The notes beneath the pieces were generated by a model. The model was not told the origin of the DNA and made no database searches. It was given only the letters and a program-made list of their open reading frames with translations. Of a stretch of DNA of 32,790 nt, positions 8,307 through 16,487 are shown one piece after another. Position 1 is the stretch's first letter. Each line of letters starts with the position of its first letter. This DNA is from a virus, in the IMG/VR virus record IMGVR_UViG_3300020057_000018, positions 1-32,790 of that record; one strand, 5' to 3'. A program made the translations under genes and the position numbers.

Positions 8307-10379
8307 TTAGTTTATTTTCTTAATGGTCAGCATCGTATTCCCACCAGTAGACGTTGTCACTGAAGACCCTGAGTTCTGGTAACATCTAACATCAAGCAAA
8401 TCACCAGCAACACATTGAGTTAACGCACTTACTGACGGAGTATTGGGGGCCGACGCTGTTCTGTCTACAACTATAAAAGGGACATCAGAAACAGAGACAC
8501 CGTTTTTATATAGAGCGACGGATATCTCGTTACCGATTGTCCATGGTGCCGATATAAATACTGACGATTGAACTTCATAGAATCCAGCCACTTGAACCAA
8601 ATAACGATTAGTGCTTGTATTGAATGCGTTCATAGTATCAAACACCCGTGTGTTAAAAGTGAGTATTGTAGGCGTTCCGCTAGGGACTACTGAACCCGTG
8701 CCAATTCTCAACGACGCAGCAACGACAGCGTTTGAAGCTGAAGAAACTCCGCTACCTGGTACTTTAGTAAAGTTCAAGCGGGCGTTAACACCAGCAAAAG
8801 TGTTTAATGAAACTCCGGAGGTCTGAGTGCATCGTATGAGTATAAACTCACCAGCCAATAAGTACACAGTTTCACGTACAGCTATATTTGGGTAATCCTC
8901 TCCAGTGTAGGGTCTCCTGTCCACGGCTGCGACCACCACTGCACCCTTAAGTATCTCAAGCGATACATACTCACCTGCATCAAAGTCCGCAGTTGTATTA
9001 AGGTACACACTAGCGGACACGTCATAATAGCCCGATTCTTGAGCTGTTATTTTCCCAGTGGCTGTATCATAAAGTGAATCGGTATCAACGGTTTTAGCGG
9101 TATACAGTAGGGTCGTATTTGATGTGACTGCTTGTACAGATCCACCGTATGAACCGGTTACTACTTTTCCAGCGTTTGAAGCTGAAGAAACTCCACTGCC
9201 TGACGACACTTCAAATACAGTTACAAAACTTTTTGTGCCGTCCGCAACGATAGTCAAAGTACCGCCAGAATTGTTATCAATTCTAAGGTCAATATACTCT
9301 CCAGCGTTCAACTGCACAGCGTCTGTCATTTGTGCGTCACCGTTAACCGCTACGGTACTTCTAGATACTTGAGAACCATTTTTAAAAATCTGCAATGAGA
9401 ATGCATTCGTTGCTGTCTGGTTAGTCCGAACTTCCGCAGATACACTGTACACGCCTGTTTTTTGCGCTGTAAACTTCCACGCTGCGCCCACTGTTACATT
9501 AGATGCATAGTCGAATGATTTATTTTCAAAATTAACGATATCCACGTTACCGTTTGCGATTGTTTGAGTACCAGCAGAGGAGTTATATCTGGATGAGGCA
9601 ATAGCGTTAGGCAACCCCAACGCTTGAGGCCCAACAACCACGTCGTCAATCTTTACTGTGTACGCCGACGCGCTAGTGGTAGCGACGTGTAGAATAAGTC
9701 TATAGCTAGTAGAGTTTGAGCTTGTTTGAAACGAGCTTCTGAACTTTAGCTTGCTAGAAATAACTGCGCCGTCAATAACCAAAGTGCTCGGCTCAATAAG
9801 CACAGAATTCGTAACATCATAAAGATACACAATGAGGTCAGAGTTAACAGTATTGACTCCACTACCAACAAAAGTCCCAGACGCAGGAGAATAGTCAAAA
9901 GATATCCCGAGCACTTGACCCTGATCAGACGAGTCAATCGCGAAAGCATAAGCTACCCCTTGGCCTTGGGAATTGACTGCTGTTTTAGTAAACAAGAAAC
10001 TAGAGATCCCATCAAGTGGCGCCGAAGTGGTTGACGTCCAAGTTACGGCAGGGGAACCACCAACACCGTCTACTGGGCGTGTCCCAGCGGCGTCGGCGTA
10101 AGTTGCCCAACCAGTAGTTGATGAGCCGTCACTCGCTAAAATGTAATTTTTTCCAGACGATCCACTTCCAAGTTCTGTCCAGTTAACTGTCAAACCAGCA
10201 TCTAACTTTCGATAAGTTTTTCCAGTCGAGTTATTGAGATACAAAGAACCAATCGGCGCCGATGTTGCCGAAACAGTTGGGTCAACTGCGCCAGACATAA
10301 TCTTATTACTGCCATTGATATCAATGTTGCTTTTAAGTGTTTTTACATCGTTGCCGCTAAAAATTACTGCTGAACCCAT
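8307..10379 (-). CDS. Fibre protein with three C1q/TNF-like jelly-roll domains, 690 aa
   Basis: Residues 1-75 carry a virion-anchor-like start with an IGSLYLNNSTGKTYRK block common in phage fibres. Residues about 80-250 look like a carbohydrate-binding jelly roll ending in YTVKIDDVVVGPQ. Three similar domains follow at about 258-392, 403-540 and 551-690, each with the order F-x-V/YDT start, a GYY/GVYSVSA/GFYEVQS strand, LEIxKxG, a LxAGEYxxLR strand and a final beta strand, which is the C1q/TNF-like pattern. Domains 2 and 3 are preceded by the linker GSGVSSASNA, encoded by near-identical DNA. A trimeric receptor-binding fibre is the natural reading; the domain names rest on pattern only. Confidence 0.8.
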   Translation of the reverse strand: MGSAVIFSGNDVKTLKSNIDINGSNKIMSGAVDPTVSATSAPIGSLYLNNSTGKTYRKLDAGLTVNWTELGSGSSGKNYILASDGSSTTGWATYADAAGTRPVDGVGGSPAVTWTSTTSAPLDGISSFLFTKTAVNSQGQGVAYAFAIDSSDQGQVLGISFDYSPASGTFVGSGVNTVNSDLIVYLYDVTNSVLIEPSTLVIDGAVISSKLKFRSSFQTSSNSTSYRLILHVATTSASAYTVKIDDVVVGPQALGLPNAIASSRYNSSAGTQTIANGNVDIVNFENKSFDYASNVTVGAAWKFTAQKTGVYSVSAEVRTNQTATNAFSLQIFKNGSQVSRSTVAVNGDAQMTDAVQLNAGEYIDLRIDNNSGGTLTIVADGTKSFVTVFEVSSGSGVSSASNAGKVVTGSYGGSVQAVTSNTTLLYTAKTVDTDSLYDTATGKITAQESGYYDVSASVYLNTTADFDAGEYVSLEILKGAVVVAAVDRRPYTGEDYPNIAVRETVYLLAGEFILIRCTQTSGVSLNTFAGVNARLNFTKVPGSGVSSASNAVVAASLRIGTGSVVPSGTPTILTFNTRVFDTMNAFNTSTNRYLVQVAGFYEVQSSVFISAPWTIGNEISVALYKNGVSVSDVPFIVVDRTASAPNTPSVSALTQCVAGDLLDVRCYQNSGSSVTTSTGGNTMLTIKKIN
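8727..8750. repeat. Linker repeat between jelly-roll domains, copy 1
   Basis: A 24-base sequence identical to 9171-9194, encoding the GSGVSSASNA-type linker in the fibre gene. It marks the edge of a duplicated domain. Confidence 0.85.
9171..9194. repeat. Linker repeat between jelly-roll domains, copy 2
   Basis: Second copy of the 24-base linker repeat, 444 bp (148 codons, one domain) from the first. The distance is a multiple of three, as expected for in-frame domain duplication. Confidence 0.85.
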
Positions 10380-10407
10380 TTAAGTAGCCCTCCAAGGCTA
10401 GTGTACG

Positions 10408-12162
10408 TTAGCCGTACAAGTTAATTGCTATTTCGCCTACCGATGCGCTTGCACTGACTGCTTTAATGCTAAGACGTGTACCTGCCGGAATTGCTAGTTT
10501 TACTCGCCCGTTTCCGCCAGGAAATACTAAGATTTGGTCCACCTCAGAAGCCGCTGCACCTACTGCCAGTTTTAATGTTTGGCCTGATGAATCGAAAATC
10601 TCAATCTCTTTAGCCGCTGCAGAAGTTGAAGCGATAAGCGTTACATATGCCGCTGTTGTCACAGGTCCAGATGTGTAGTCATTACGAACAAAGCCAGACG
10701 CTGAAAAACCAGCCTCTACAGACGCGACAGTCCACACTCCAGACTGAGTAGCCGATACTGTACCGCTATCAATTACCGCATGTAGATTTGTCCCAGTAGC
10801 TTGAGTGACTGTCACAGTCGTTACAGGTGTAAGAGCTGTAATCTGAGCAGCAGTCAACACCACAGGTACCGACGCCGCTGCTAGAGCCTGACCTAGAGCT
10901 GGGGTTTTACCATCTATAGAACTTAATGAACCGTTACCAGTAGACTGATTAGCAGACGTTGAAGCCCCAGTAGGTAGGCTGACCGTGCCAGATACATTGT
11001 TAACGTTCCAAGTCCCTGACTGTACCGCGCTTACCGAGTCAGTCACCGATGTGAGATCTCGAATATCTAAGTCTGTAGATGTGACCACTAACGATACGTT
11101 ATTGATTGTGACATCACCAATATCAACGCCTGGCTGTGCAGTAGCTAAAACGTTAAGCTCTCCAGCCGCAGTAATCAAAGCGTCATCAGTCCCGTCAGTG
11201 ATTTGGGTGAACTGTGATTTATTAATTTGATTAGCACTACTAGCTGCCCCTGTAGGCAATGACACCGTGCCAGATACGTTATTAACGTTCCAAGTGCCCG
11301 ACTGAATGGCGGAAACTGTAGATAACGGTGTAAGGGTTGCGACTTGAGCAGCAGTCAACACCACAGGTACTGATGCCGCCTCTAAAGCTTGACCAAGCGC
11401 TGGAGTCTTGCCGTTAATGGAACTAATAGTTGCCTCAGTTGAAGCCCCAGTAGGTAGGCTGACCGTGCCAGATACATTGATGACGCTTCCAAGGATATTT
11501 GTACCGGAAGGGAGCGGTTGAGTAACTGATACTTTAGCTTCGTTAGAAGCTGTAAAGGTCTGATAATTTGATCCATCACCTATACGGGTGATATCAAAGT
11601 TCGCACCTTGATCAGACAACTGAACATTTAAATCTCCAGCCGTAATGTTGATTGGGCCAGACGCTCCAGTGATCTCTACTGGAAGCGGAACCGAGTTAGC
11701 TGGGACAGCTGTGTCTTTACTTACCTTGGTGGAAACACCATTTAGATCAAACCTGGTAGAGCTTGGGTTGATCGTTGTAGCTGTAATGACCTCGCCCGAA
11801 GCGTTCACTGTAGGGTATCTGTGTCTTAAAATTTGGAAAGTAACGGCTACCGCCAAGGCTGTGTCTAGAGTCTCAGCAAAGGTGATAAGATTGGCCGATG
11901 TATCAGCTACCTTGATTTCTCTTCCGCTATAAGTGCCAGAAGTAAACCGGATAACATCGCCTTTTTTTGCAGCGTGTCCAGTGGCAACGATAGAATACGC
12001 TGTACTAGCTGCCTCTGTTGCGTCTGTTCCGATAAGTTCAACGAATTCATGCGCAACCACTGACATGCCATGCTGTAGTTCTCTGACTGGTTCGATTGTA
12101 GCGAATTCTGATTTAAGACGATCGTCTTTTTCTTGAGTTGACCAACCTTTAGGTGCGCTCAT
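10408..12162 (-). CDS. Modular beta-rich virion protein with duplicated 160-aa unit, 584 aa
   Basis: Starts at ATG 12162, preceded by GGGGAGGA and an 80-base leader with a promoter-like element. Residues 1-110 form a separate head domain containing ELIGTDATEA and SGTYSGREIKVADTS. The rest is repetitive: SGTWNVNNVSGTVSLPTGA occurs repeatedly, and a unit of about 160 residues with ING/IDGKTPALGQAL and SVPVVLTAAQ is present twice (about 228-390 and 388-550). DLDIRDL occurs near residue 360. The C-terminal 85 residues form a distinct beta domain (VTTAAYVTLIASTSAAAKEIEIFDSSG). Such repeats are seen in head-fibre or tail-fibre-like proteins of many environmental phages; exact place in the virion is unknown. 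Confidence 0.78.
   Translation of the reverse strand: MSAPKGWSTQEKDDRLKSEFATIEPVRELQHGMSVVAHEFVELIGTDATEAASTAYSIVATGHAAKKGDVIRFTSGTYSGREIKVADTSANLITFAETLDTALAVAVTFQILRHRYPTVNASGEVITATTINPSSTRFDLNGVSTKVSKDTAVPANSVPLPVEITGASGPINITAGDLNVQLSDQGANFDITRIGDGSNYQTFTASNEAKVSVTQPLPSGTNILGSVINVSGTVSLPTGASTEATISSINGKTPALGQALEAASVPVVLTAAQVATLTPLSTVSAIQSGTWNVNNVSGTVSLPTGAASSANQINKSQFTQITDGTDDALITAAGELNVLATAQPGVDIGDVTINNVSLVVTSTDLDIRDLTSVTDSVSAVQSGTWNVNNVSGTVSLPTGASTSANQSTGNGSLSSIDGKTPALGQALAAASVPVVLTAAQITALTPVTTVTVTQATGTNLHAVIDSGTVSATQSGVWTVASVEAGFSASGFVRNDYTSGPVTTAAYVTLIASTSAAAKEIEIFDSSGQTLKLAVGAAASEVDQILVFPGGNGRVKLAIPAGTRLSIKAVSASASVGEIAINLYG
10958..10999. repeat. 42-bp direct repeat, copy 1
   Basis: Identical to 11438-11479; encodes the VSGTVSLPTGAST block in the second unit of the 584-aa protein. 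The 480-bp distance is exactly 160 codons. Confidence 0.9.
11438..11479. repeat. 42-bp direct repeat, copy 2
   Basis: Identical to 10958-10999. A second matching block, 26 bases around 11345-11370 versus about 10845-10870, has a similar spacing and shows that a whole module was duplicated. Confidence 0.9.
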
Positions 12163-12208
12163 TGCTTTGACTCCTCCCCGTGCTAGTTGCCGGATCTTTG
12201 TAATTCAT

Positions 12209-12241
12209 TAAATGTTAAGAGCAGTTAACAATTAAGGCAAG
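12209..12241 (-). promoter_or_regulatory. Promoter/operator element B upstream of the 584-aa gene
   Basis: On the minus strand this gap reads CTTGCC, AATTGTTAA, CTGC, CTTAACATTTA in order, the same blocks as element A at 24603-24634. TTGCCT (12240-12235) and TAACAT (12217-12212) are 17 bases apart, a sigma70-like arrangement, and GTTAA/TTAAC half-sites lie between them. It would serve the genes from 12162 downwards. Promoter activity is inferred. Confidence 0.55.
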
Positions 12242-12718
12242 CTAGATCTTTTTATGGATCAAACTTTTATAAAGTGAGTATGGACTTGTGATGGCGAGGT
12301 CATCACCTCTAGGGCAGATATACGTTGGAAGTTGTGACGCGAGTTCGGTGCATAAAAACGCGTTATTCCTGCCCCAAGGGTTAGTCTTAGGGATAGGCTT
12401 ACCAAGAACCCGAAACAGGAGCGCCCTATAAAGGAAATAGATAAAAGCTGTCCAGTCATAAGGCGACGCATCGCAATTATTCATAATGTCTGAATAAATG
12501 TTTTCTTCTACCTGGTTCATTACTTTGTACTCAATTTCGTAAACCACTTCGGCGTGTTTTGTAAACGTCGAGAACCACTTTAAGCCTACTCCGTACAGGT
12601 TTGAGTGAATAACGAACTTATCATCAAAGACTATTGCAAAATGTGACACTGGTTCTTTTAGTCCATGCCTAATTAACCACGATAACGGACTTGTGCCTTT
12701 GGTGAATATTAGTTTCAA
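12242..12718 (-). CDS. Permuted papain-fold (YiiX/NlpC-like) peptidase or amidase, 158 aa
   Basis: ATG 12718 overlaps the previous stop as ATGA. Residues 1-32 read as a short strand, helix and then PVSHFAIVFDD, with His26 in the position of the catalytic histidine of permuted NlpC/P60 (YiiX, LRAT-like) enzymes; a second His is at 38. The conserved FLCTELASQLP motif supplies Cys123 with Glu125 near the C terminus, the typical order H...C for the permuted fold. The middle has DWTAFIYFLYRALLFRVLGKP, a helix often present before the Cys. The substrate could be peptidoglycan peptides, lipids or a protein bond. It is the last gene before a promoter-bearing gap and lies among fibre-like genes, so it may be a virion-associated enzyme rather than the endolysin. 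Confidence 0.72.
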   Translation of the reverse strand: MKLIFTKGTSPLSWLIRHGLKEPVSHFAIVFDDKFVIHSNLYGVGLKWFSTFTKHAEVVYEIEYKVMNQVEENIYSDIMNNCDASPYDWTAFIYFLYRALLFRVLGKPIPKTNPWGRNNAFLCTELASQLPTYICPRGDDLAITSPYSLYKSLIHKKI

Positions 12719-13341
12719 GTTTTGACCTCGTTCAATAAGAGATTAACGCCAATTGTTTTATTAGATGCAGACACGTAAGTGAGTTGCATTACCATGCCCA
12801 CATACACGTCAGAATCGTATGGAGAAACTCTCTGATAGAAATCTTTCGGAAGGTTTACTGTGTACCCAAATTGATTTAGTAACGCATTCGGATAACCACT
12901 ATAGGTACCAGCTGCGTTGTCATAAACTTTAAAGTTGATAGTGTCTAACGCTTCGCAATTAACAATCTCCGCGCCTAGTAACTTAGCCCATGCATAGGTC
13001 ATCGTGTAAGTGAGCGTGTTACTTCCAGTGACAACAGCGAACTGCATCCCTGTATTACGGGCAAAGAGTTTCTTAATTACACCGTTAATATTAAGTGTTT
13101 TAGCTCCAAATGGGGTTAGTGCCTGTACAGCCGTGGATGTTACGAGTGCTTTATTCCCCACCGTTTTATAGTTTGCTTCAAAGTCTGTCTGATCAGCTCC
13201 GCCGTCTTTATTGACTACACAATCCAAATTAAACAACCCATCAAAGAGCTTGAGATAATAACTCTCTGTTAGGTCTACATACTGAATAGATAGGCTTTTA
13301 GTGTCTACTAGTGATTTGAATATAGCCCACGTTACAATCAT
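12715..13341 (-). CDS. Virion-module protein of unknown function, 208 aa
   Basis: ATG 13341 follows the preceding stop by three bases; the end overlaps the peptidase start by four. The protein is soluble, with few charged residues and a mixed alpha/beta pattern (MIVTWAIFKSLVDTKSLSIQYVDLTESYYLKLFDGLFNLDCVV at the start, then beta-rich sequence with TGSNTLTYTMTYAWAKLLGAE). No signal peptide or catalytic motif is visible. Because it is coupled on both sides, it probably belongs to the same structure or assembly step as the 289-aa and 158-aa products. Confidence 0.72.
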   Translation of the reverse strand: MIVTWAIFKSLVDTKSLSIQYVDLTESYYLKLFDGLFNLDCVVNKDGGADQTDFEANYKTVGNKALVTSTAVQALTPFGAKTLNINGVIKKLFARNTGMQFAVVTGSNTLTYTMTYAWAKLLGAEIVNCEALDTINFKVYDNAAGTYSGYPNALLNQFGYTVNLPKDFYQRVSPYDSDVYVGMVMQLTYVSASNKTIGVNLLLNEVKT

Positions 13342-13344
13342 AAG

Positions 13345-14214
13345 TTATTCCTCAATCCATTCCATCGACACAGAAAAAACAGGCCCCGTAACAGTCGTGG
13401 CGTTTAAATTAATAGCCAACACCTCCGAAGTGCCCCTTAATACCAGTGGCTCACTACTATTTTCCCCGAAGCGATAATTGATGGGGTCACTTACCCCAGG
13501 GGACGACGCAGTTACAACAAACATCCTTTTAGCCCTAACCACTCCCACTAATGTTCCAAGTGTCGGATTAGCTGTATAAGACCGAACTGTAGCCGTTCCC
13601 GATGCGCTTGCTGAGTCGTTCGGTACAGGTGTGATGGACGAGCTTGTCCCACCTGTGTTGGCGGTTGATCTTTTCACGAATGTTACATTAACAGCCGCGC
13701 TAGAACCGGAGGTGGTTGTTCCGTTTATCAATATTGCAGATATCTTTACAGTCTTAGTAGCGCTACCTGTAATGGTGAAAATGTCGGTTGCTGAAGAGGC
13801 AGTTACAAGACCACTTGCACACGCCGCGTATGTTGCACTTTTCCCGTCGTTGGAAATGGTTGTACTGGTTCTTAATAGTCCACTAGTCCCAAGCGATAAC
13901 GGTGACGTTTGACCTGTAGTGTAAGTAGGTGCAGCTGTAGTAACTGCTCCGAATGTGAGGCTGCCCGTTTGTCCCGATGTTGCACTACCTTGCGCAAGCG
14001 TCAAAGTGGTGGCGATAGTCCCTAGGCTAGTATTCGCAGTGGTTTGATTTACGGATGTTGCGGCACCTGTTGGTAGAGATACCGTTCCGCTTACGTTGTT
14101 AACGTCCCAAGTGCCCGACTGCCCAGCAGACACCTTAAGCGAGTCTCCAACGTTGCCTATGTTAGTTCCGTCTGTAGCTCCTTGAAGGACCTGATCAAAA
14201 TCAGATAGTGACAT
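13345..14214 (-). CDS. Beta-rich fibre/decoration-like protein with shared VSGTVSLPTGA module, 289 aa
   Basis: The start ATG 14214 overlaps the previous stop by one base. The first 70 residues contain SGTWDVNNVSGTVSLPTGAATSVNQTTANTSLGTI, nearly the same as the repeated unit of the 584-aa protein. The rest is Thr/Ser/Gly-rich beta sequence with a run of ITGSATKTVKISAILINGTTTSGSSAAVNVTFVKR at about 145-180 and a final domain ending VFSVSMEWIEE. The shared N-terminal block suggests a common anchor to the capsid or tail, with different distal domains. Confidence 0.75.
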   Translation of the reverse strand: MSLSDFDQVLQGATDGTNIGNVGDSLKVSAGQSGTWDVNNVSGTVSLPTGAATSVNQTTANTSLGTIATTLTLAQGSATSGQTGSLTFGAVTTAAPTYTTGQTSPLSLGTSGLLRTSTTISNDGKSATYAACASGLVTASSATDIFTITGSATKTVKISAILINGTTTSGSSAAVNVTFVKRSTANTGGTSSSITPVPNDSASASGTATVRSYTANPTLGTLVGVVRAKRMFVVTASSPGVSDPINYRFGENSSEPLVLRGTSEVLAINLNATTVTGPVFSVSMEWIEE

Positions 14215-14468
14215 TATTTCTTCTTACCCTTCTTATCGGGCTCTGTGATGGGGTTTTTAATTTGCGGCAACGAGGTATAAATCGCGTCTTTAGGCGTAGT
14301 CTCTTGCAATTCTTTTATACATTCACTCAAACAGTCACTCAACCATTGAAGATCAAGAGCGACCCCTAGGGCTTCGCCTCCTGTCATCTCAAGTTTCGCG
14401 CGCTGTACATACTTTGCGAGATTCCTTGCGTGTTTGATGTCTTCTTTACCCCATTGCCGCATATTCAC
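14214..14468 (-). CDS. Small helical basic protein, 84 aa
   Basis: Starts at ATG 14468 (MNMRQWGKEDIKHARNLAKYVQRAKLEMTGGEALGVALDLQWLSDCLSECIKEL), a helical hairpin-like pattern, and ends in a Lys-rich tail (DKKGKKK). There is no known motif. It is overlapped with the 289-aa gene by one base and follows the 281-aa gene by four. A small chaperone or connector for the neighbouring fibre-like proteins is possible; this is inference from position alone. Confidence 0.7.
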   Translation of the reverse strand: MNMRQWGKEDIKHARNLAKYVQRAKLEMTGGEALGVALDLQWLSDCLSECIKELQETTPKDAIYTSLPQIKNPITEPDKKGKKK

Positions 14469-14472
14469 TTCC

Positions 14473-15318
14473 TTAAGCTAATTCCCAAACCCGAACAGCG
14501 TTGCCAGCGCCAGCGGCGATAGCGAACAATGCGAGACTTGGACCGACTTCCATTTCAAGAGTCGCACCCTTACCAACGCGTAAGCCTGTAGTTGTTAGAA
14601 CCCCAGTAGGACCAACATAGATGTCGTTAGCCGCTGTATTCTGAACAATGATCTTACGTCGATTAGCCAAAGCACTCGCTGGTAGTGCGACTTCAGTTGC
14701 CCCTACAGTGACGTTGCCTTGAACTTGTGAAACGTTTGGCCCAGCATTAACCCAAGCACGCCCAAGCGCGTCTGTTTTAATCGAACCATAGTCCCCATCA
14801 GCTGCATCAGCCGCTGGTACTGCTTGAATGACTCCAAGCATGTACCCACCGATATCTCCAGATAGGTGTGCTGCGTCTTCGGCTTTTTCAAATGAGTTAA
14901 CAACCGATAAGTCGGCAACAACATTGATAGAACCGTCTGCATTCACGGCTAAGAAATCAGTACCATCACCGATTTTAATACTGTCCTGTGAATGTGAAAG
15001 GTCACGAATATCTAAGTCTGTAGCCGTAACGATAGCACTGATGTTCTCAAGAGCTGCAAGAGTTGCCGCATTTAAAGAAACCTCAGAGCCTGAAACGTCT
15101 ACCTTATCTGTCGCGAACGCTAAGTCACGAATATCTAAGTCTGTAGCCGATACAACCATTGACGTACTGATAACGTTAACGTCGATACCTTCTTTGCCGC
15201 CAACGTTAGTGCTAGAGATGAGATCCCCGTCACTGCCAGCTCTCAAGTAAGCGCCGATATTATCGCTTTCTGCTAGATCTGCTGCATCAAAAATCAATCT
15301 GTCCTTTGATAATGCCAT
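14473..15318 (-). CDS. Virion protein with two DLDIRDL repeats, 281 aa
   Basis: ATG 15318 has a good upstream AAGGGG site. The N-terminal part contains ATDLDIRDLAFATDKVDVSG and, about 40 residues later, ATDLDIRDLSHSQDSIKIGDG, encoded by 26 identical bases at 15001-15026 and 15124-15149. The same block occurs in the 584-aa protein. The C-terminal 90 residues (from about 195) form a beta-rich domain with RRKIIVQNTAANDIYVGPTGVLTTTGLRVGKGATLEM, which resembles small phage head-decoration or baseplate beta-barrels found in many phages. A surface or fibre-anchoring role is inferred. Confidence 0.76.
   Translation of the reverse strand: MALSKDRLIFDAADLAESDNIGAYLRAGSDGDLISSTNVGGKEGIDVNVISTSMVVSATDLDIRDLAFATDKVDVSGSEVSLNAATLAALENISAIVTATDLDIRDLSHSQDSIKIGDGTDFLAVNADGSINVVADLSVVNSFEKAEDAAHLSGDIGGYMLGVIQAVPAADAADGDYGSIKTDALGRAWVNAGPNVSQVQGNVTVGATEVALPASALANRRKIIVQNTAANDIYVGPTGVLTTTGLRVGKGATLEMEVGPSLALFAIAAGAGNAVRVWELA
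15001..15026. repeat. DLDIRDL-coding direct repeat, copy 1
   Basis: Twenty-six bases identical to 15124-15149; nineteen of them also occur at 11060-11078 in the 584-aa gene. The repeat spreads the DLDIRDL module between genes. Confidence 0.85.
15124..15149. repeat. DLDIRDL-coding direct repeat, copy 2
   Basis: Second copy, 123 bp (41 codons) from the first, so the duplication is in frame. Confidence 0.85.
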
Positions 15319-15351
15319 TTATTTATCCCCTTCTATTATGTTTTTACTTAA

Positions 15352-15678
15352 TTATGACCATTCTAGTATCTCAACAATCTGCGCTGCTTTACTGGACGCG
15401 AAGTAAATTGTTCCACTGAAGTTGAGGTTACTATCATTGTACGTACAACCGGACGGTATTGTAATGTAATTTGTAGCGGTATCACCGAGATCAAACGCCA
15501 CCTTCAAAGTCGCGCTACCGCGAACTCTGACTGTAATTTGTTTTGTAGATGCTGTAAGTGCTTGTGAGTATTCTGTACCAGCAAGAGTAGCCGTAACGTT
15601 ATATATTGTTGGTGTAGCGCTCCCGCCTGACGATACGGTAGCGTTAAGACTTCTAATGCTAGTGGTAATATTACTCAT
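15352..15678 (-). CDS. Small beta-rich virion protein, 108 aa
   Basis: The start overlaps the preceding stop by one base. Sequence is Thr/Ser/Val-rich with alternating hydrophobic residues throughout (YNVTATLAGTEYSQALTASTKQITVRVRGSATLKVAFD), as in small capsid decoration or fibre-base beta sandwiches. The pattern KQITVRVRGxATLKVAFxxGxTxxNYITIPSG is one I have seen in phage proteins of unknown function. It belongs to a set of four similar-sized beta-rich proteins between the capsid gene and the modular proteins. Confidence 0.74.
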   Translation of the reverse strand: MSNITTSIRSLNATVSSGGSATPTIYNVTATLAGTEYSQALTASTKQITVRVRGSATLKVAFDLGDTATNYITIPSGCTYNDSNLNFSGTIYFASSKAAQIVEILEWS

Positions 15679-16115
15679 TACGAAAGCTCCGTTACTTTTA
15701 CCCGAATAGTCTTACCAGCTGGTGCAATCCCGTAAAGAATAATGTTTGCTGTAATGTCAGTATTGAATGCGTCATTAGGATTAACTTCTAACCCAGACGT
15801 AGTTCCGATAACCGTGTCTGCTGTTACGTTACTGTTTCCAATGTAAAGAGTGTCCACGCCAGACTTGTTATGTACGGTCATAGCGTTTCTAGATGTCAAA
15901 GCAATGGCGGGTAATGGAGTGGCGACATCGGTCACATCCATTGTTGTGGTTCGTATCGCCGTACGCAACCCACTAGGAGTCAAGTCTCCGGTGACAGTTC
16001 CGCCATAGACAAAAACGTCTTGCGCCATCTTATCGCCTGCAACGTTCGTTCCTGTAGCAGGACCAGCGGCGGATGGAGGCGACTTCTTATTAGGGTAAAG
16101 ATCAATTCTACTCAT
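15678..16115 (-). CDS. Small beta-rich virion protein, 145 aa
   Basis: ATG 16115 follows the previous stop by three bases. It starts MSRIDLYPNKKSPPSAAGPATGTNVAGDKMAQDVFVYGG, a flexible arm, and continues as a beta-rich domain in which SRNAMTVHNKSGVDTLYIGNSNVTADTVIGTTSGLEVNP closely matches the style of the C-terminal domain of the 281-aa protein (RKIIVQN...DIYVGP...TTTGLRV). The two probably share a fold and may occupy equivalent sites on the virion. No enzyme motif is present. Confidence 0.74.
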   Translation of the reverse strand: MSRIDLYPNKKSPPSAAGPATGTNVAGDKMAQDVFVYGGTVTGDLTPSGLRTAIRTTTMDVTDVATPLPAIALTSRNAMTVHNKSGVDTLYIGNSNVTADTVIGTTSGLEVNPNDAFNTDITANIILYGIAPAGKTIRVKVTELS

Positions 16116-16118
16116 GAA

Positions 16119-16466
16119 TTATCTTTTTTTATCATGATAAAGAACCACTAGAGCTGTAGCCGATGTAGTCACACCACTTAACGCTACATTGCATCTTACA
16201 TGCGGGAAAAGATGCGCAGTAATATTTAGAGACTTAACGCCCGTGGTATTAACCACTGTTGCGAATGTTCCAACGTCTACCCAGTTAGTACCGTCTGCGG
16301 AGTGCTGAATATTCGCCGTGACAGTTGTTGCACCGTCATTCGCACTTACATGTAGCCAGCCCGCAAAGTCTGTCTGGAGTAATTCTAACACCCTTACCGG
16401 GCTGCTTGTGTTTGCGGCTGTAAGAGCCGTTACTTCTAAGAGAACTGTTCTATTCATGCATGCCAT
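16119..16466 (-). CDS. Small beta-rich virion protein, 115 aa
   Basis: The start was set at ATG 16466 because GAGGGG lies six bases upstream; a second Met at residue 4 is less well placed. The sequence is a continuous beta pattern (RVLELLQTDFAGWLHVSANDGATTVTANIQHSADGTNWVDVGTFATV), where the HSADGTNWVDVGTF segment is a familiar block of phage beta-sandwich decoration or fibre proteins. It ends in YHDKKR. It lies just after the tRNA-like gene, which fills the space upstream. Confidence 0.75.
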   Translation of the reverse strand: MACMNRTVLLEVTALTAANTSSPVRVLELLQTDFAGWLHVSANDGATTVTANIQHSADGTNWVDVGTFATVVNTTGVKSLNITAHLFPHVRCNVALSGVTTSATALVVLYHDKKR

Positions 16467-16487
16467 ATCATACCCCTCGTTACTAGG

